Shown here piece by piece: positions 45,160-52,606 of a DNA stretch of 64,000 nucleotides. The notes beneath the pieces are model-generated. The model was not told the DNA's origin. It worked only from the letters and a program-made list of their open reading frames with translations, and did not search any database. Every line of letters starts with the position of its first letter. The stretch's first letter is position 1. The DNA lies in contig NZ_BONZ01000066.1 in assembly GCF_016862975.1 (NCBI RefSeq), positions 61,497-125,496 of the forward strand, read 5' to 3'. The position numbers were made by a program, and so were the translations under genes. The stretch comes from Rugosimonospora africana (GTDB taxonomy: Bacteria; Actinomycetota; Actinomycetes; Mycobacteriales; Micromonosporaceae).

Positions 45160-45225
45160 CCGGGTCGCCACCGGACACAATGGGGCCAGTAGGCTGGTCC
45201 ATCGTCCGGGTTCGACCGGCATCGA

Positions 45226-45239
45226 TGGGAGCGCTTCCA
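45226..45239. promoter_or_regulatory. LacI/CebR-like operator 1
   Basis: TGGGAGCGCTTCCA differs by one base from the CebR box TGGGAGCGCTCCCA known in Streptomyces. It is extended by ATCGA on the left and TCGAT on the right, making a 24-bp palindrome with one mismatched pair (45221-45244). Confidence 0.65.
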
Positions 45240-45336
45240 TCGATGTTGGTTGTGGACTGTAGTACTCGTTTCGAGTTTGTAAAAGACCCCCGGCAAGATT
45301 GCGTTCCGTAGCCGTTCACAAGGTGCCGGGTTGTCC

Positions 45337-45350
45337 TGGGAGCGTTTCCA
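45337..45350. promoter_or_regulatory. LacI/CebR-like operator 2
   Basis: TGGGAGCGTTTCCA, two differences from the CebR box, lies 97 bp downstream of operator 1. The AT-rich stretch between them may contain the promoter. Paired operators of this kind allow looping by a LacI-type repressor. Confidence 0.6.
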
Positions 45351-45573
45351 TGCCACGATGTCAGCGACTCATGGGGAGCCAGTTCTCGTAGGACGCCGTC
45401 GAGGGCACCCGATCAGGGACGACGACGTGACCACCACACCCGCGGTTCACGGCCGGGTAACCAAGCACACCAGCAGTGCGGCCCGCTGCGCGTCGGCAAG
45501 CCGTGCGCGCCCGGCGCAACACCCGAGTTTCCACCGCCCGCGTAACGTCGTTCGGTCCCAAGGAGTCGTCGGC

Positions 45574-46110
45574 ATGAGGATGCCCCCGGTGAGACTGCTC
45601 CGGCACAGGATGGTCGGTCGCCTGCGTCGCTGGAGCGCCGCCGTCCTGGACACCGGCGGGGACGTCGCCGGCGGTGAGGCACCTGCCGTCGCGATCGTGG
45701 TCACCGCGGCGTCCGCCGATTCCGGCCCGGTCGGTGGCCGGCGGCTGCGCGACCCGGTACCCACAGACCCGACGAGCGCCACGTCCGGCGGCAGCGCGAC
45801 ACCGATCGCGCGCCCGGTGGAGGCGAGCACCGCGATGAGCCCCTCCGGTTCGGTGCCCACGCCCGGGGCCACCGGAGCGCCGGCGGTCGGCGGCACCGCA
45901 CCCGACACCGGCCAGGACAGCGATTCCGACAGCGGCCATCACAGCGGCTTCGACAGCGGCCCGCGGGTGGCGGCAGGGGATCGCATGATCCGCCCGTGCG
46001 CGCCGGCCGACGCCAGCGTCGACGCGCCGTACGACTGGTCTGGGTCGTGGCGAGACACCAGACTCGCCGAGCCAGACCGGTCGCAGACACTGCCGTTACC
46101 GGCCGGCTGA
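45574..46110 (+). CDS. Doubtful ORF, possible degenerate exported protein
   Basis: 178-codon frame starting ATG 45574, with AAGGAG eight bases upstream, downstream of the two LacI-type operators and closed by a strong terminator, so its surroundings look like a gene. The protein does not: a basic start (MRMPPVRLLRHRM) leads into a signal-like but charged stretch ending VVTAASADSG, then Ser/Thr/Pro/Gly low complexity, a Asp-Ser-rich stretch (DSDSDSGHHSGFDSG) and a 17-residue segment encoded by copy 2 of the palindromic repeat. It may be a decayed secreted protein gene, such as a polysaccharide hydrolase controlled by a CebR-type repressor. No domain is recognisable. Confidence 0.3.
   Translation: MRMPPVRLLRHRMVGRLRRWSAAVLDTGGDVAGGEAPAVAIVVTAASADSGPVGGRRLRDPVPTDPTSATSGGSATPIARPVEASTAMSPSGSVPTPGATGAPAVGGTAPDTGQDSDSDSGHHSGFDSGPRVAAGDRMIRPCAPADASVDAPYDWSGSWRDTRLAEPDRSQTLPLPAG
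46032..46083. repeat. 52-bp palindromic repeat, copy 2
   Basis: Outer stem GGTCTGG (46037-46043) with CCAGACC (46072-46078), inner stem GGCGAG/CTCGCC, flanked by CGAC and GTCG as in copy 1 (4550-4601). In the surrounding frame it encodes SGSWRDTRLAEPDRS, in the same phase as SGSSRGVRSAEPDRS in the ferrochelatase. Confidence 0.75.
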
Positions 46111-46168
46111 GAGCCGGCGGACGCCGGCCGGCGTCGCCCACGCCAACGCAGTGAAGCCGGCCGGCGTC

Positions 46169-46213
46169 GCGGGCGGGTCGGGTCGGGCCCCTTAGCCGGC
46201 CCGACCCGCCCGC
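46169..46213. terminator. Strong GC-rich terminator
   Basis: A 14-bp perfect stem, GCGGGCGGGTCGGG (46169-46182) with CCCGACCCGCCCGC (46200-46213), 17-nt loop, lies 59 bp after the doubtful ORF and 76 bp before the reductase gene. Confidence 0.8.
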
Positions 46214-46288
46214 AACGCCCCAGGGACCCGGGGTGGGTGGGGGTCGCGCCGCCCACCCCGGCCGGCGTTTTCGTGTGACGCTTAGGGC

Positions 46289-47497
46289 GTGGCAGACATT
46301 CAGCTCTACGGCGCACCGTGGTGCCCCGACTGCCGGCGCGCGAAGAAGTTCATGACCTCCCACCGCATCCCGTACGACTGGGTCGACATCGACCGGGATC
46401 CGGAGGGGCGCGCCTACGTCGAGCGGGTACAGCACGGTGGCCGGACGATCCCCACGGTGGCGTTTCCGGACGGTACCCACCTGATCGCCCCCGGCGACGA
46501 CGAGCTGGCCGGCAAGCTCGGCCTGGCCGTGCGGGCCGAGCGGGAGTCCTACGACCTGGTGATCGTGGGTGGCGGGCCGGCCGGTCTGGCCGCTGCGATC
46601 TACGCCGCCCGGGAGGGCATCGAGGCGCTGGTGGTGGAGAAGGCGGGCCTCGGGGGGCAGGCCGGGGTCACCGAGCGGATCGAGAACTACCCGGGTTTCC
46701 CCGACGGGATCGGGGGCGGCGAGCTGGCCGACCGGTTCATCGCGCAGGCCCGCCGCTACGGCGTGGAGCTACTGGAGGCGGCGGAGGTCACCGAGGTCGA
46801 GCCCGACGGGCAGTGCCTGTGCGTACGGCTGGGTGGCGGCCAGGAGATCTGCGCACCGACGGTACTGATCGCGACCGGCTCGACGTACAAGCGACTGGGC
46901 GTGCCGGGCGAGGAGGAGCTGATCGGCGCCGGGGTGCATTTCTGCGCGACCTGTGACGGTCCGTTCTACCGCGGGGTCGAGGAGCTGATGGTCATCGGCG
47001 GCGGCAACTCCGGGCTGGAGGAGGCGCTGTACCTGTCGCAGTTCGCCGAGCGGATCCGGGTGGTGACCCGGGGCGAGCTGAGCGCCTCGGCGCTGGTCCG
47101 GGAGAAGGTCGGCAAGGATCCGCGGTTCACCGTGCACACCAACACCGACATCATGTCGCTCGCCGGCGAGGGCGGCCGGCTGACCGAGGTGCTGGCCCGG
47201 GACCGGGCGGCCGGGCGGGAACTGCGGTTCACGCCGGCGGCGGCGTTCGTGTTCATCGGGCTGAATCCGAACACCGACTGGCTGGGCGGCATGCTGCGGC
47301 GCGACCGGTGGGGCTTCATCGTCACCGACGACGCGTTCGCCACGTCGGTGCCCGGGGTGTTCTGCGCCGGCGACGTGCGCTCCGGGGCGACCAAGCAGCT
47401 GGGTTCGGCGGTCGGCGACGGGATCGCGGCGCTCATCGCGATCCGCTCATACCTGCAGCGTGTGGGGGAGATGGCCAGCGTCGAGGTCAACTCTTGA
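46289..47497 (+). CDS. Glutaredoxin-thioredoxin reductase fusion
   Basis: 402-residue fusion. Residues 1-85 form a glutaredoxin/mycoredoxin-like domain with the redox pair in APWCPDCRRAKKF and the cis-proline in GRTIPTVAF. Residues 88-400 are a thioredoxin-reductase-type flavoprotein with the FAD motif VIVGGGPAGLAAAIYAA, the redox disulfide CATC in HFCATCDGPFY, and the NADPH site VIGGGNSGLEEALYL. It would pass electrons from NADPH to its own glutaredoxin domain and then to a protein or mycothiol disulfide. GTG 46289 is the start. It is cleanly separated by a terminator upstream. Confidence 0.9.
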   Translation: MADIQLYGAPWCPDCRRAKKFMTSHRIPYDWVDIDRDPEGRAYVERVQHGGRTIPTVAFPDGTHLIAPGDDELAGKLGLAVRAERESYDLVIVGGGPAGLAAAIYAAREGIEALVVEKAGLGGQAGVTERIENYPGFPDGIGGGELADRFIAQARRYGVELLEAAEVTEVEPDGQCLCVRLGGGQEICAPTVLIATGSTYKRLGVPGEEELIGAGVHFCATCDGPFYRGVEELMVIGGGNSGLEEALYLSQFAERIRVVTRGELSASALVREKVGKDPRFTVHTNTDIMSLAGEGGRLTEVLARDRAAGRELRFTPAAAFVFIGLNPNTDWLGGMLRRDRWGFIVTDDAFATSVPGVFCAGDVRSGATKQLGSAVGDGIAALIAIRSYLQRVGEMASVEVNS

Positions 47498-47589
47498 GAA
47501 GGGTCTCCGCTTATCCGGCCTGAACCGGCGCGTCGCGGGCGGCGCGGCAGGGGCGGAGTGATCATGGCGGTCCGGGGCACGACCCGGGC

Positions 47590-48762
47590 ATGACGCAGAG
47601 CAGGGCGCCTCGAGTCCTGCGCCAGGCGACCGACCCGCGAAGAGCCTCCTATCTGGAGCTCTTCTTCGACCTGGCGTTCATCTTCGCGCTCATGCGGCTG
47701 TCCAGGCACCTGCTCGCCGACCTGAGCGTGGCCGGTGCCGCGCGTACCTTCCTGCTGCTGGCGGCCCTCTGGGCGGTGTGGGTCACCACCGCCTGGTCGG
47801 CGAACTGGTACGACACCGGGAACCGGGTCACCCGCGAGTTCCTGATCGCCGTCATGTTCGGCGGGCTGCTGATGGCCGCCTCGGTACCGGAGGCGTTCGG
47901 CCGGCACGCCATGGTGTTCGCCGGCGCGTACCTGGCCGTGCACGTCGGTCGCGGGCTCGGGTTCAGCCTCGCGCTGCGCGGCCACCCCCGGGTGTGGCGG
48001 TCGCTGCGCATCGTGATGGCGTTCGGGTTCACCGGCGTCCCCTGGGTGGCGGGAATCCTGATACCCCAGGCTCGGGAGGCGCTGTGGGCGCTGGCGGTGT
48101 TCCTGGACTACCTGATGACCCGGCTGCGCTGGCCGATCCCGTGGGCCGGCCGGTCGACCTGGGAGGAGCTGCGCGTGTTCGGCGAGCACCTCTCCGAGCG
48201 GTACGAGCAGATCTTCATCGTCGCCCTCGGCGAACTGATCCTGGCGGTCGGCGGGGCGTACAGCGACTCCGGTTTCGACACCGCCCGGTCTATCGCTTTC
48301 GCGCTGGCCTTCCTCAACGCGGCGTTGCTCGCGGTGGTCTACTTCATTCCCCGGGAGGGGCGGCTGGGCACGGTGATCGACGAGTCGGACGTGCCGGGGC
48401 GCCTCGCGATGGACACCGCGTTCCTGCACCTGGCCCTGATCGGCAGCGTCGTGGCCACAGCCGTCGGGGACGAGCTGGCCATCCAGCATCCGCACTCGCC
48501 GACGCCGACCAGCGTCGTGGCCGTCACGGTCGGGGGAACCGTGCTGTTCCTGGTCGGGCGCAATCTCACCGCGTACCTGATCGACCGCCGGCCGCCGTGG
48601 GCGGGGTTGAGCGCGCTGGCCGCCCTGCTGGTCCTGATCCCCGCGCTGCTGCGGTTGCCGCCCCCGGCGTCGATCGCGGCCTCCGATCTGGTCCTGTTCG
48701 GGATCGTCGCGCACCAGTACGTGACCACCCGGCTCGCGAACAAGCCCGAGCCGTCGGCGTGA
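47590..48762 (+). CDS. Low-temperature requirement A (LtrA) family membrane protein
   Basis: 390-residue LtrA-family membrane protein with about ten helices. The start MTQSRAPRVLRQATDPRRAS is followed by the conserved YLELFFDLAFIFALMRLSRH. The middle has FGEHLSERYEQIFIVALGEL, a family signature. LtrA proteins are widespread and named from a Listeria cold-growth phenotype; the transport or enzymatic role is unclear. It is convergent with the channel-like protein, with adjacent stops (48762 and 48763). Confidence 0.88.
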   Translation: MTQSRAPRVLRQATDPRRASYLELFFDLAFIFALMRLSRHLLADLSVAGAARTFLLLAALWAVWVTTAWSANWYDTGNRVTREFLIAVMFGGLLMAASVPEAFGRHAMVFAGAYLAVHVGRGLGFSLALRGHPRVWRSLRIVMAFGFTGVPWVAGILIPQAREALWALAVFLDYLMTRLRWPIPWAGRSTWEELRVFGEHLSERYEQIFIVALGELILAVGGAYSDSGFDTARSIAFALAFLNAALLAVVYFIPREGRLGTVIDESDVPGRLAMDTAFLHLALIGSVVATAVGDELAIQHPHSPTPTSVVAVTVGGTVLFLVGRNLTAYLIDRRPPWAGLSALAALLVLIPALLRLPPPASIAASDLVLFGIVAHQYVTTRLANKPEPSA

Positions 48763-49896
48763 TCAGGCGGACCTCCTCTTCAGCGTCGAGTCGGGTCTGC
48801 CCTCCATCGGCTTGTCGGGCCGGCGGTCCAGCGGGCGCAGGGGCGACATCGGCTGGCTGGTCCAGTCCCGGTCGCCGCTCCACGGTGCGGGTACCGCGTC
48901 GACCCTGCGGGCCAGCGCGTACACGATCTGCTCGTAGTTGACCCGCCAGCCGCGAAAGTGCGGCCACGCCTCCTCCGGGCTGCGCTCCGAGCGCAGCCCG
49001 GCCTCCTCGACGTGGCGTACCGCTTCGGCGAACTCCTCGAAGGTCAGCCGGATCGGGGAGTCCGGCAGCGGATCCGGGTCGAACGGTATGCGGATGACCC
49101 GGGCGATGTCGCGCAGCGCGGTGAATCCGGAGCGCAGCATCAGCCGGGCCGCCGGGGCCGGGGAGGTGGTCGGGGTCAGCGCCATCTGCATGGCCGCGGC
49201 GTCCATGACCGCGAGCAGGGCGATGATCCAGCTGCGGTACGGGCGGGGAGAGCGGAACGCCAGCAGCACCGGGTAGTTGGCGTGGCTCTCGCCGATGTCC
49301 GCGGCCAGCCGTTCCCAGCTCTGGTACAGCCCCTCGAGCTGGTCGAGGGTGCCGATCAGTGCCTGGCGGGCCAGCAGCTCCGGCCCCCAGGCGGGTTCGG
49401 CGGCCCGGGCCTGCAGCAGGGTCACCTCGGTCTCGCGCCGGTTGTACGCGTCGTAGAGCGTGGGCAGGTAGGCGATCTGCAGCGCGATGATCAGCGGACC
49501 GGTCGCGGCGGCCACGAAGTCCAAGGCGTTGAGCTGTGACCGGGCACCGGAGGCGAATCCGAGGGTGAACAGGCTGGAGCCGGCCTCCCGGAACGACTCC
49601 GCCCAGCCGAGCGCGGAGATCGCGTGCACCATCAGCGCGTACGCGCAGAAGACCGAGGTCAGCCAGGACGCGAGGACGCCGACCAGCACCAGCGGGGCGA
49701 GCCAGGCCAGCAGCCAGTCGCGGGTCTCGTAGCTGTGGAACGGCCGGGCCACGGCCGACATGACGATCCGCACGACGTGCCAGACGACCCTGGTCAGCAG
49801 CGAGCCCAGTCCCCGGGGTACCACCATGTTGCGCAGGACGCTGCCGAGGGTGACGAGCAGGAGCAGGCCGCCCAGCACTCCGATGAAGACCCGCAT
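48763..49896 (-). CDS. Channel-like membrane protein with degenerate pore filter
   Basis: 377-residue protein. An N-terminal helix (residues 2-20), a membrane helix at about 65-90 and another at about 125-150 surround SSLFTLGFASGARS, which looks like the pore helix and filter of a 2-TM potassium channel. The filter reads TLGFA rather than T-V-G-Y-G or T-x-G-F-G. The rest (about residues 155-377) is a long cytoplasmic helical domain. The ATG at 49896 has GGAGG upstream; longer frames cross a tandem repeat. Ion selectivity cannot be assumed. Confidence 0.7.
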   Translation of the reverse strand: MRVFIGVLGGLLLLVTLGSVLRNMVVPRGLGSLLTRVVWHVVRIVMSAVARPFHSYETRDWLLAWLAPLVLVGVLASWLTSVFCAYALMVHAISALGWAESFREAGSSLFTLGFASGARSQLNALDFVAAATGPLIIALQIAYLPTLYDAYNRRETEVTLLQARAAEPAWGPELLARQALIGTLDQLEGLYQSWERLAADIGESHANYPVLLAFRSPRPYRSWIIALLAVMDAAAMQMALTPTTSPAPAARLMLRSGFTALRDIARVIRIPFDPDPLPDSPIRLTFEEFAEAVRHVEEAGLRSERSPEEAWPHFRGWRVNYEQIVYALARRVDAVPAPWSGDRDWTSQPMSPLRPLDRRPDKPMEGRPDSTLKRRSA

Positions 49897-50196
49897 GTGC
49901 CCATCCTCCGGGACGCCGGGGCGGGCGCGGGGCCGCGGTACCGAATCGGGCGGTGCCGGCTCGCGCGCCCGGCGTGTCGGCGGGTGCCGGCGTTCGCGGC
50001 CACGGGGCGCCGGCCGGGCACCCGGTGGGCCGGCCGGTGGCGGGAGCGGGTGGTGGCGGGAGCGGGCGGTGGCGGGAGCGGGCGGTGGCGCGAGCGGGCG
50101 GTTGCGACCCGGCGGTACGCCCGGCACGATGCATGGACCGGGCTCGCTGGGTCGGGCACACCGCCGGGCGAGGGCTCCCATGTGGTTGGAGGCAGC
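49897..50196. other. Divergent intergenic region with tandem repeat
   Basis: 300 bp between the channel-like gene and the strictosidine-synthase-like gene. It holds four 16-bp direct repeats (50036-50099) and no gene. Promoters for both genes should be here but none is clear. Confidence 0.5.
50036..50099. repeat. Four tandem 16-bp repeats
   Basis: The unit GGTGGCGGGAGCGGGC occurs four times in a row with one or two changes. The 16-bp period is not a codon multiple, which fits a noncoding, slippage-prone or regulatory array. Confidence 0.75.
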
Positions 50197-51198
50197 GTGC
50201 GTCGACCGAGCATCCACCCCGTGTCCTGGCAGGCGCCCCGCGCGCCGGTGCGGTCCCGCCAGCGGGACAGCGAACCCCCGATGCCCGCGCCGAGCCTGCG
50301 GCCGATCGGCGGCCGGGGGCCGGAGGACATCGCGATCGACGCCGGGGGCACCGCGTACACCGGGGTGGCCGACGGGCGGCTGCTGCGTCTGGCGCCGGAC
50401 GGTGAGGTCGCGGTCATCGCCGACACCGGTGGCCGGCCGCTGGGCGTCGAGGTCGATCCCGGCGGTGACCTGGTGGTCTGCGACGCGTACCGGGGGCTGT
50501 TGCGGGTCGACCCGCGGCGGGGCACGGTCACGGTACTGGTCGACAAGGTCGACGGGGAGCAGTTGCTGCTGTGCGACAACGCGGCGGTGGCCGGCGACGG
50601 TAGCATCTACTTCAGCGACTCCTCACGCCGCTTCACCCTGGCGCACTGGCGGGCCGACCTGATGGAGCACTCCGGCACCGGGCGGCTGCTGCGCTGGGAC
50701 CCGTCCGGCACGGTGGAGGTGCTGGCCTCCGGTCTGCAGTTCGCCAACGGAGTGGCGCTGGCCGCCGACGAGTCGTTCGTGGCGGTCGCCGAGACCGGCG
50801 CGTACCAGATCAGCCGGGTCTGGCTGTCCGGACCGCGCGCCGGCCAGCGCGACGTGTTGATCTCCAACCTGCCCGGCTTCCCGGACAACCTGTCGACCGG
50901 GTCCGACGGTCTGCTGTGGATCGCCCTGCCCAGTCCGCGCAACCGGATGCTGGACTGGGCGCACGCCCACAACCCGAGGCTGATCCAGGCGATCTGGGCG
51001 ATGCCCGACCGCTGGCAGCCGGCGCCGCGACACACCACCTGGGTGATGGCGGTGGACGCCGACGGGCGGGTGGTGCACGACCTGCAGGGCCAGCACGGGT
51101 ACCACATGGTCACCGGGGTCCGCGAGCGCGACGGCGTGCTGTACCTGGGCAGCCTGATCGAGCCGTCGGTGGCCACCGTCGCGCTGCCGGTCAGCTGA
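50197..51198 (+). CDS. SMP-30/strictosidine-synthase-like beta-propeller protein
   Basis: 333-residue six-bladed beta-propeller. The conserved FANGVALAADESFVAVAETG, LPGFPDNLSTGSDGLLWIAL and repeated D-G/G-x-V-x-V strands match the strictosidine synthase-like (SSL/APMAP) group, which includes calcium-dependent lactonases or hydrolases. The start is a GTG at 50197, just after GGAGG; a GTG at 50182 is in frame. No signal peptide is visible. A small-molecule ester or lactone is the most likely substrate. Confidence 0.82.
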   Translation: MRRPSIHPVSWQAPRAPVRSRQRDSEPPMPAPSLRPIGGRGPEDIAIDAGGTAYTGVADGRLLRLAPDGEVAVIADTGGRPLGVEVDPGGDLVVCDAYRGLLRVDPRRGTVTVLVDKVDGEQLLLCDNAAVAGDGSIYFSDSSRRFTLAHWRADLMEHSGTGRLLRWDPSGTVEVLASGLQFANGVALAADESFVAVAETGAYQISRVWLSGPRAGQRDVLISNLPGFPDNLSTGSDGLLWIALPSPRNRMLDWAHAHNPRLIQAIWAMPDRWQPAPRHTTWVMAVDADGRVVHDLQGQHGYHMVTGVRERDGVLYLGSLIEPSVATVALPVS

Positions 51199-51207
51199 GC
51201 GCCCGGC

Positions 51208-52137
51208 TCACCGGCGGGTCTGCCAGCGGGCGCCGAGCGTCCCGACCGCGAACGTCGCCGCGAAGAACGCGCCATAGGTCAGCAGCACTCCGACGGCCCA
51301 GTCGGACAGCCCTGAGCCGGGCGGCCAGGTCAACACCCAGTCGAGCACGGGCGCGAGCGGGTACCCGAGCATCAGAATGCCCGCGGCGATCGGGATCCGG
51401 GCATCGACGAGCCCGTAGAGCAGGCAGGCCAGCAGCGCGGCCAGCAACAACAACAACTGGTGCCTGAACAGGCTCCAAGCCCAGGACTGCGGCGAGAACA
51501 GCACCGGAAGCTGGGTCGGCATGATGATCAGTGCGCCGGGAATCGCGATCAGCCACCGCATGGCGTGCCGTGCCGCGGGTACCTGCCGGCGCAGCAGCGC
51601 GGCGGTCCCCACGGCGGCTAGCGGCAGCGGCCAGAGCACCCCGCTGATCAGCGGGACGTCGTTCATCGTCGTGTTGTCCGGCGCCCAGTGCTGGGCCACG
51701 ATCGCCAGCACGGTCAGCGCCAGCGCGAGGTGCCGGCGGCCGGATGCCGCCGCGGCCACGGTGACGCCGATGAGTACGGCGGTGGCCAGGTAGGCCCACT
51801 GCATCAGTGTCGGCGGCCTCGGGTAGCCGCCGAGGCTGACGACCACCTTGATCGCCTGAGCCAGCGCCGAGGCGCCGGCGTCGACGAGCAGGAACAGCAC
51901 GCCCAGGTGCAGCGCGCCGGCCCAGACGGCACCGGGGGTGTGCCGCCGGTGAGCGCCGGCCCGGGCGCGCAGCCCGCCCAGGACCAGGGCCGCCGCCTCG
52001 CGGACCGTCGGGTGCCGCTGCCCGGGCTCGGCCAGCTCCATCAGCGTCGAGACGATCTCGTCTGCCCGCTCCTGCCGGTAGGCGCGCGGGTAGCTGCGCA
52101 GCAGCCGGCGGTATCGCCCTTCCAGGGGATCGGTCAT
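51208..52137 (-). CDS. Membrane protein co-encoded with a PadR regulator
   Basis: 309-residue protein with a cytoplasmic N-terminal helical segment (YRRLLRSYPRAYRQERADEI, HAAS-like) and about eight membrane helices. Genes of this form are often coupled to PadR regulators, and this one overlaps the upstream PadR stop by 4 bp. The N-terminal segment probably binds a protein partner. Specific function unknown. Confidence 0.75.
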   Translation of the reverse strand: MTDPLEGRYRRLLRSYPRAYRQERADEIVSTLMELAEPGQRHPTVREAAALVLGGLRARAGAHRRHTPGAVWAGALHLGVLFLLVDAGASALAQAIKVVVSLGGYPRPPTLMQWAYLATAVLIGVTVAAAASGRRHLALALTVLAIVAQHWAPDNTTMNDVPLISGVLWPLPLAAVGTAALLRRQVPAARHAMRWLIAIPGALIIMPTQLPVLFSPQSWAWSLFRHQLLLLLAALLACLLYGLVDARIPIAAGILMLGYPLAPVLDWVLTWPPGSGLSDWAVGVLLTYGAFFAATFAVGTLGARWQTRR

Positions 52138-52481
52138 GCCGGCCTCACCACCTGGGCGCGGCGGGCCTGCCGGTCGGTGACCAGCCGGGCGGCCTCGACC
52201 ATCCTCGTGGCTTCAGCCCGCAGTGCCGCGCCGCCCTCGCCGGTCAAACCGTAGTAGCGCCGTGCCCTGCCGTTGACGGTCTCCTCGCTGTCCACCCGGA
52301 CGAGGCCCTCGTCGGTGAGCCGGTCCAGCGCGGCGTACAGGGTGCCGGCGGCGAGCCGGACCCGCCCGCGGGACAGCTCCTCGACCCGTTTGATGATCGC
52401 GTATCCGTGGAGGGGGCCGTCGAGCAGCGAGGTCAACGCCAGGTACGTCGGCTCGCGCATCGGTCCCTGAGCAATGGTCAT
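52134..52481 (-). CDS. PadR family transcriptional regulator
   Basis: 115-residue PadR regulator with a winged helix: ALTSLLDGPLHGYAIIKRVE at residues 15-34 and AAGTLYAALDRLTDEGLV near 44-61, with a short C-terminal dimerisation helix (RRAQVVRPA end). It starts at 52481, and its stop overlaps the start of the downstream membrane protein. An AT-rich stretch just upstream (about 52480-52510) probably holds its promoter and operator. PadR proteins respond to small molecules or stress. Confidence 0.88.
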   Translation of the reverse strand: MTIAQGPMREPTYLALTSLLDGPLHGYAIIKRVEELSRGRVRLAAGTLYAALDRLTDEGLVRVDSEETVNGRARRYYGLTGEGGAALRAEATRMVEAARLVTDRQARRAQVVRPA

Positions 52482-52606
52482 GCAGTCAGCATATACAGTT
52501 CATCTGATTATTGGTACCCGGCGGTGACGATCGCACAGACAGTCGCACCGGCCTCGCGACCGGCCGATAAGCTGCGCTGGCACCTCACGACGCGAAGGAG
52601 CCGCAG

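Larger units (their letters stand above)
44901..45573. other. Gene-poor tract with operators and inverted repeats
   Basis: 673 bp without a gene I can support. It contains a hairpin ACGGTAC...GTACCGT (44940-44960), a 13-bp perfect inverted repeat (45121-45159), two LacI-type operators (45226-45239 and 45337-45350) and an AT-rich stretch near 45245-45285 that looks like a promoter. A short reverse frame (45038-45201) has no motif. Confidence 0.6.

Noticed and set aside
45745..45842. Reverse-strand segment resembling the C-terminal end of a LacI regulator (PPDVALVG)
   Set aside because: Only a short match, the flanking frame does not continue the LacI pattern, and no helix-turn-helix part is found upstream. 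It is likely coincidence in GC-rich DNA.
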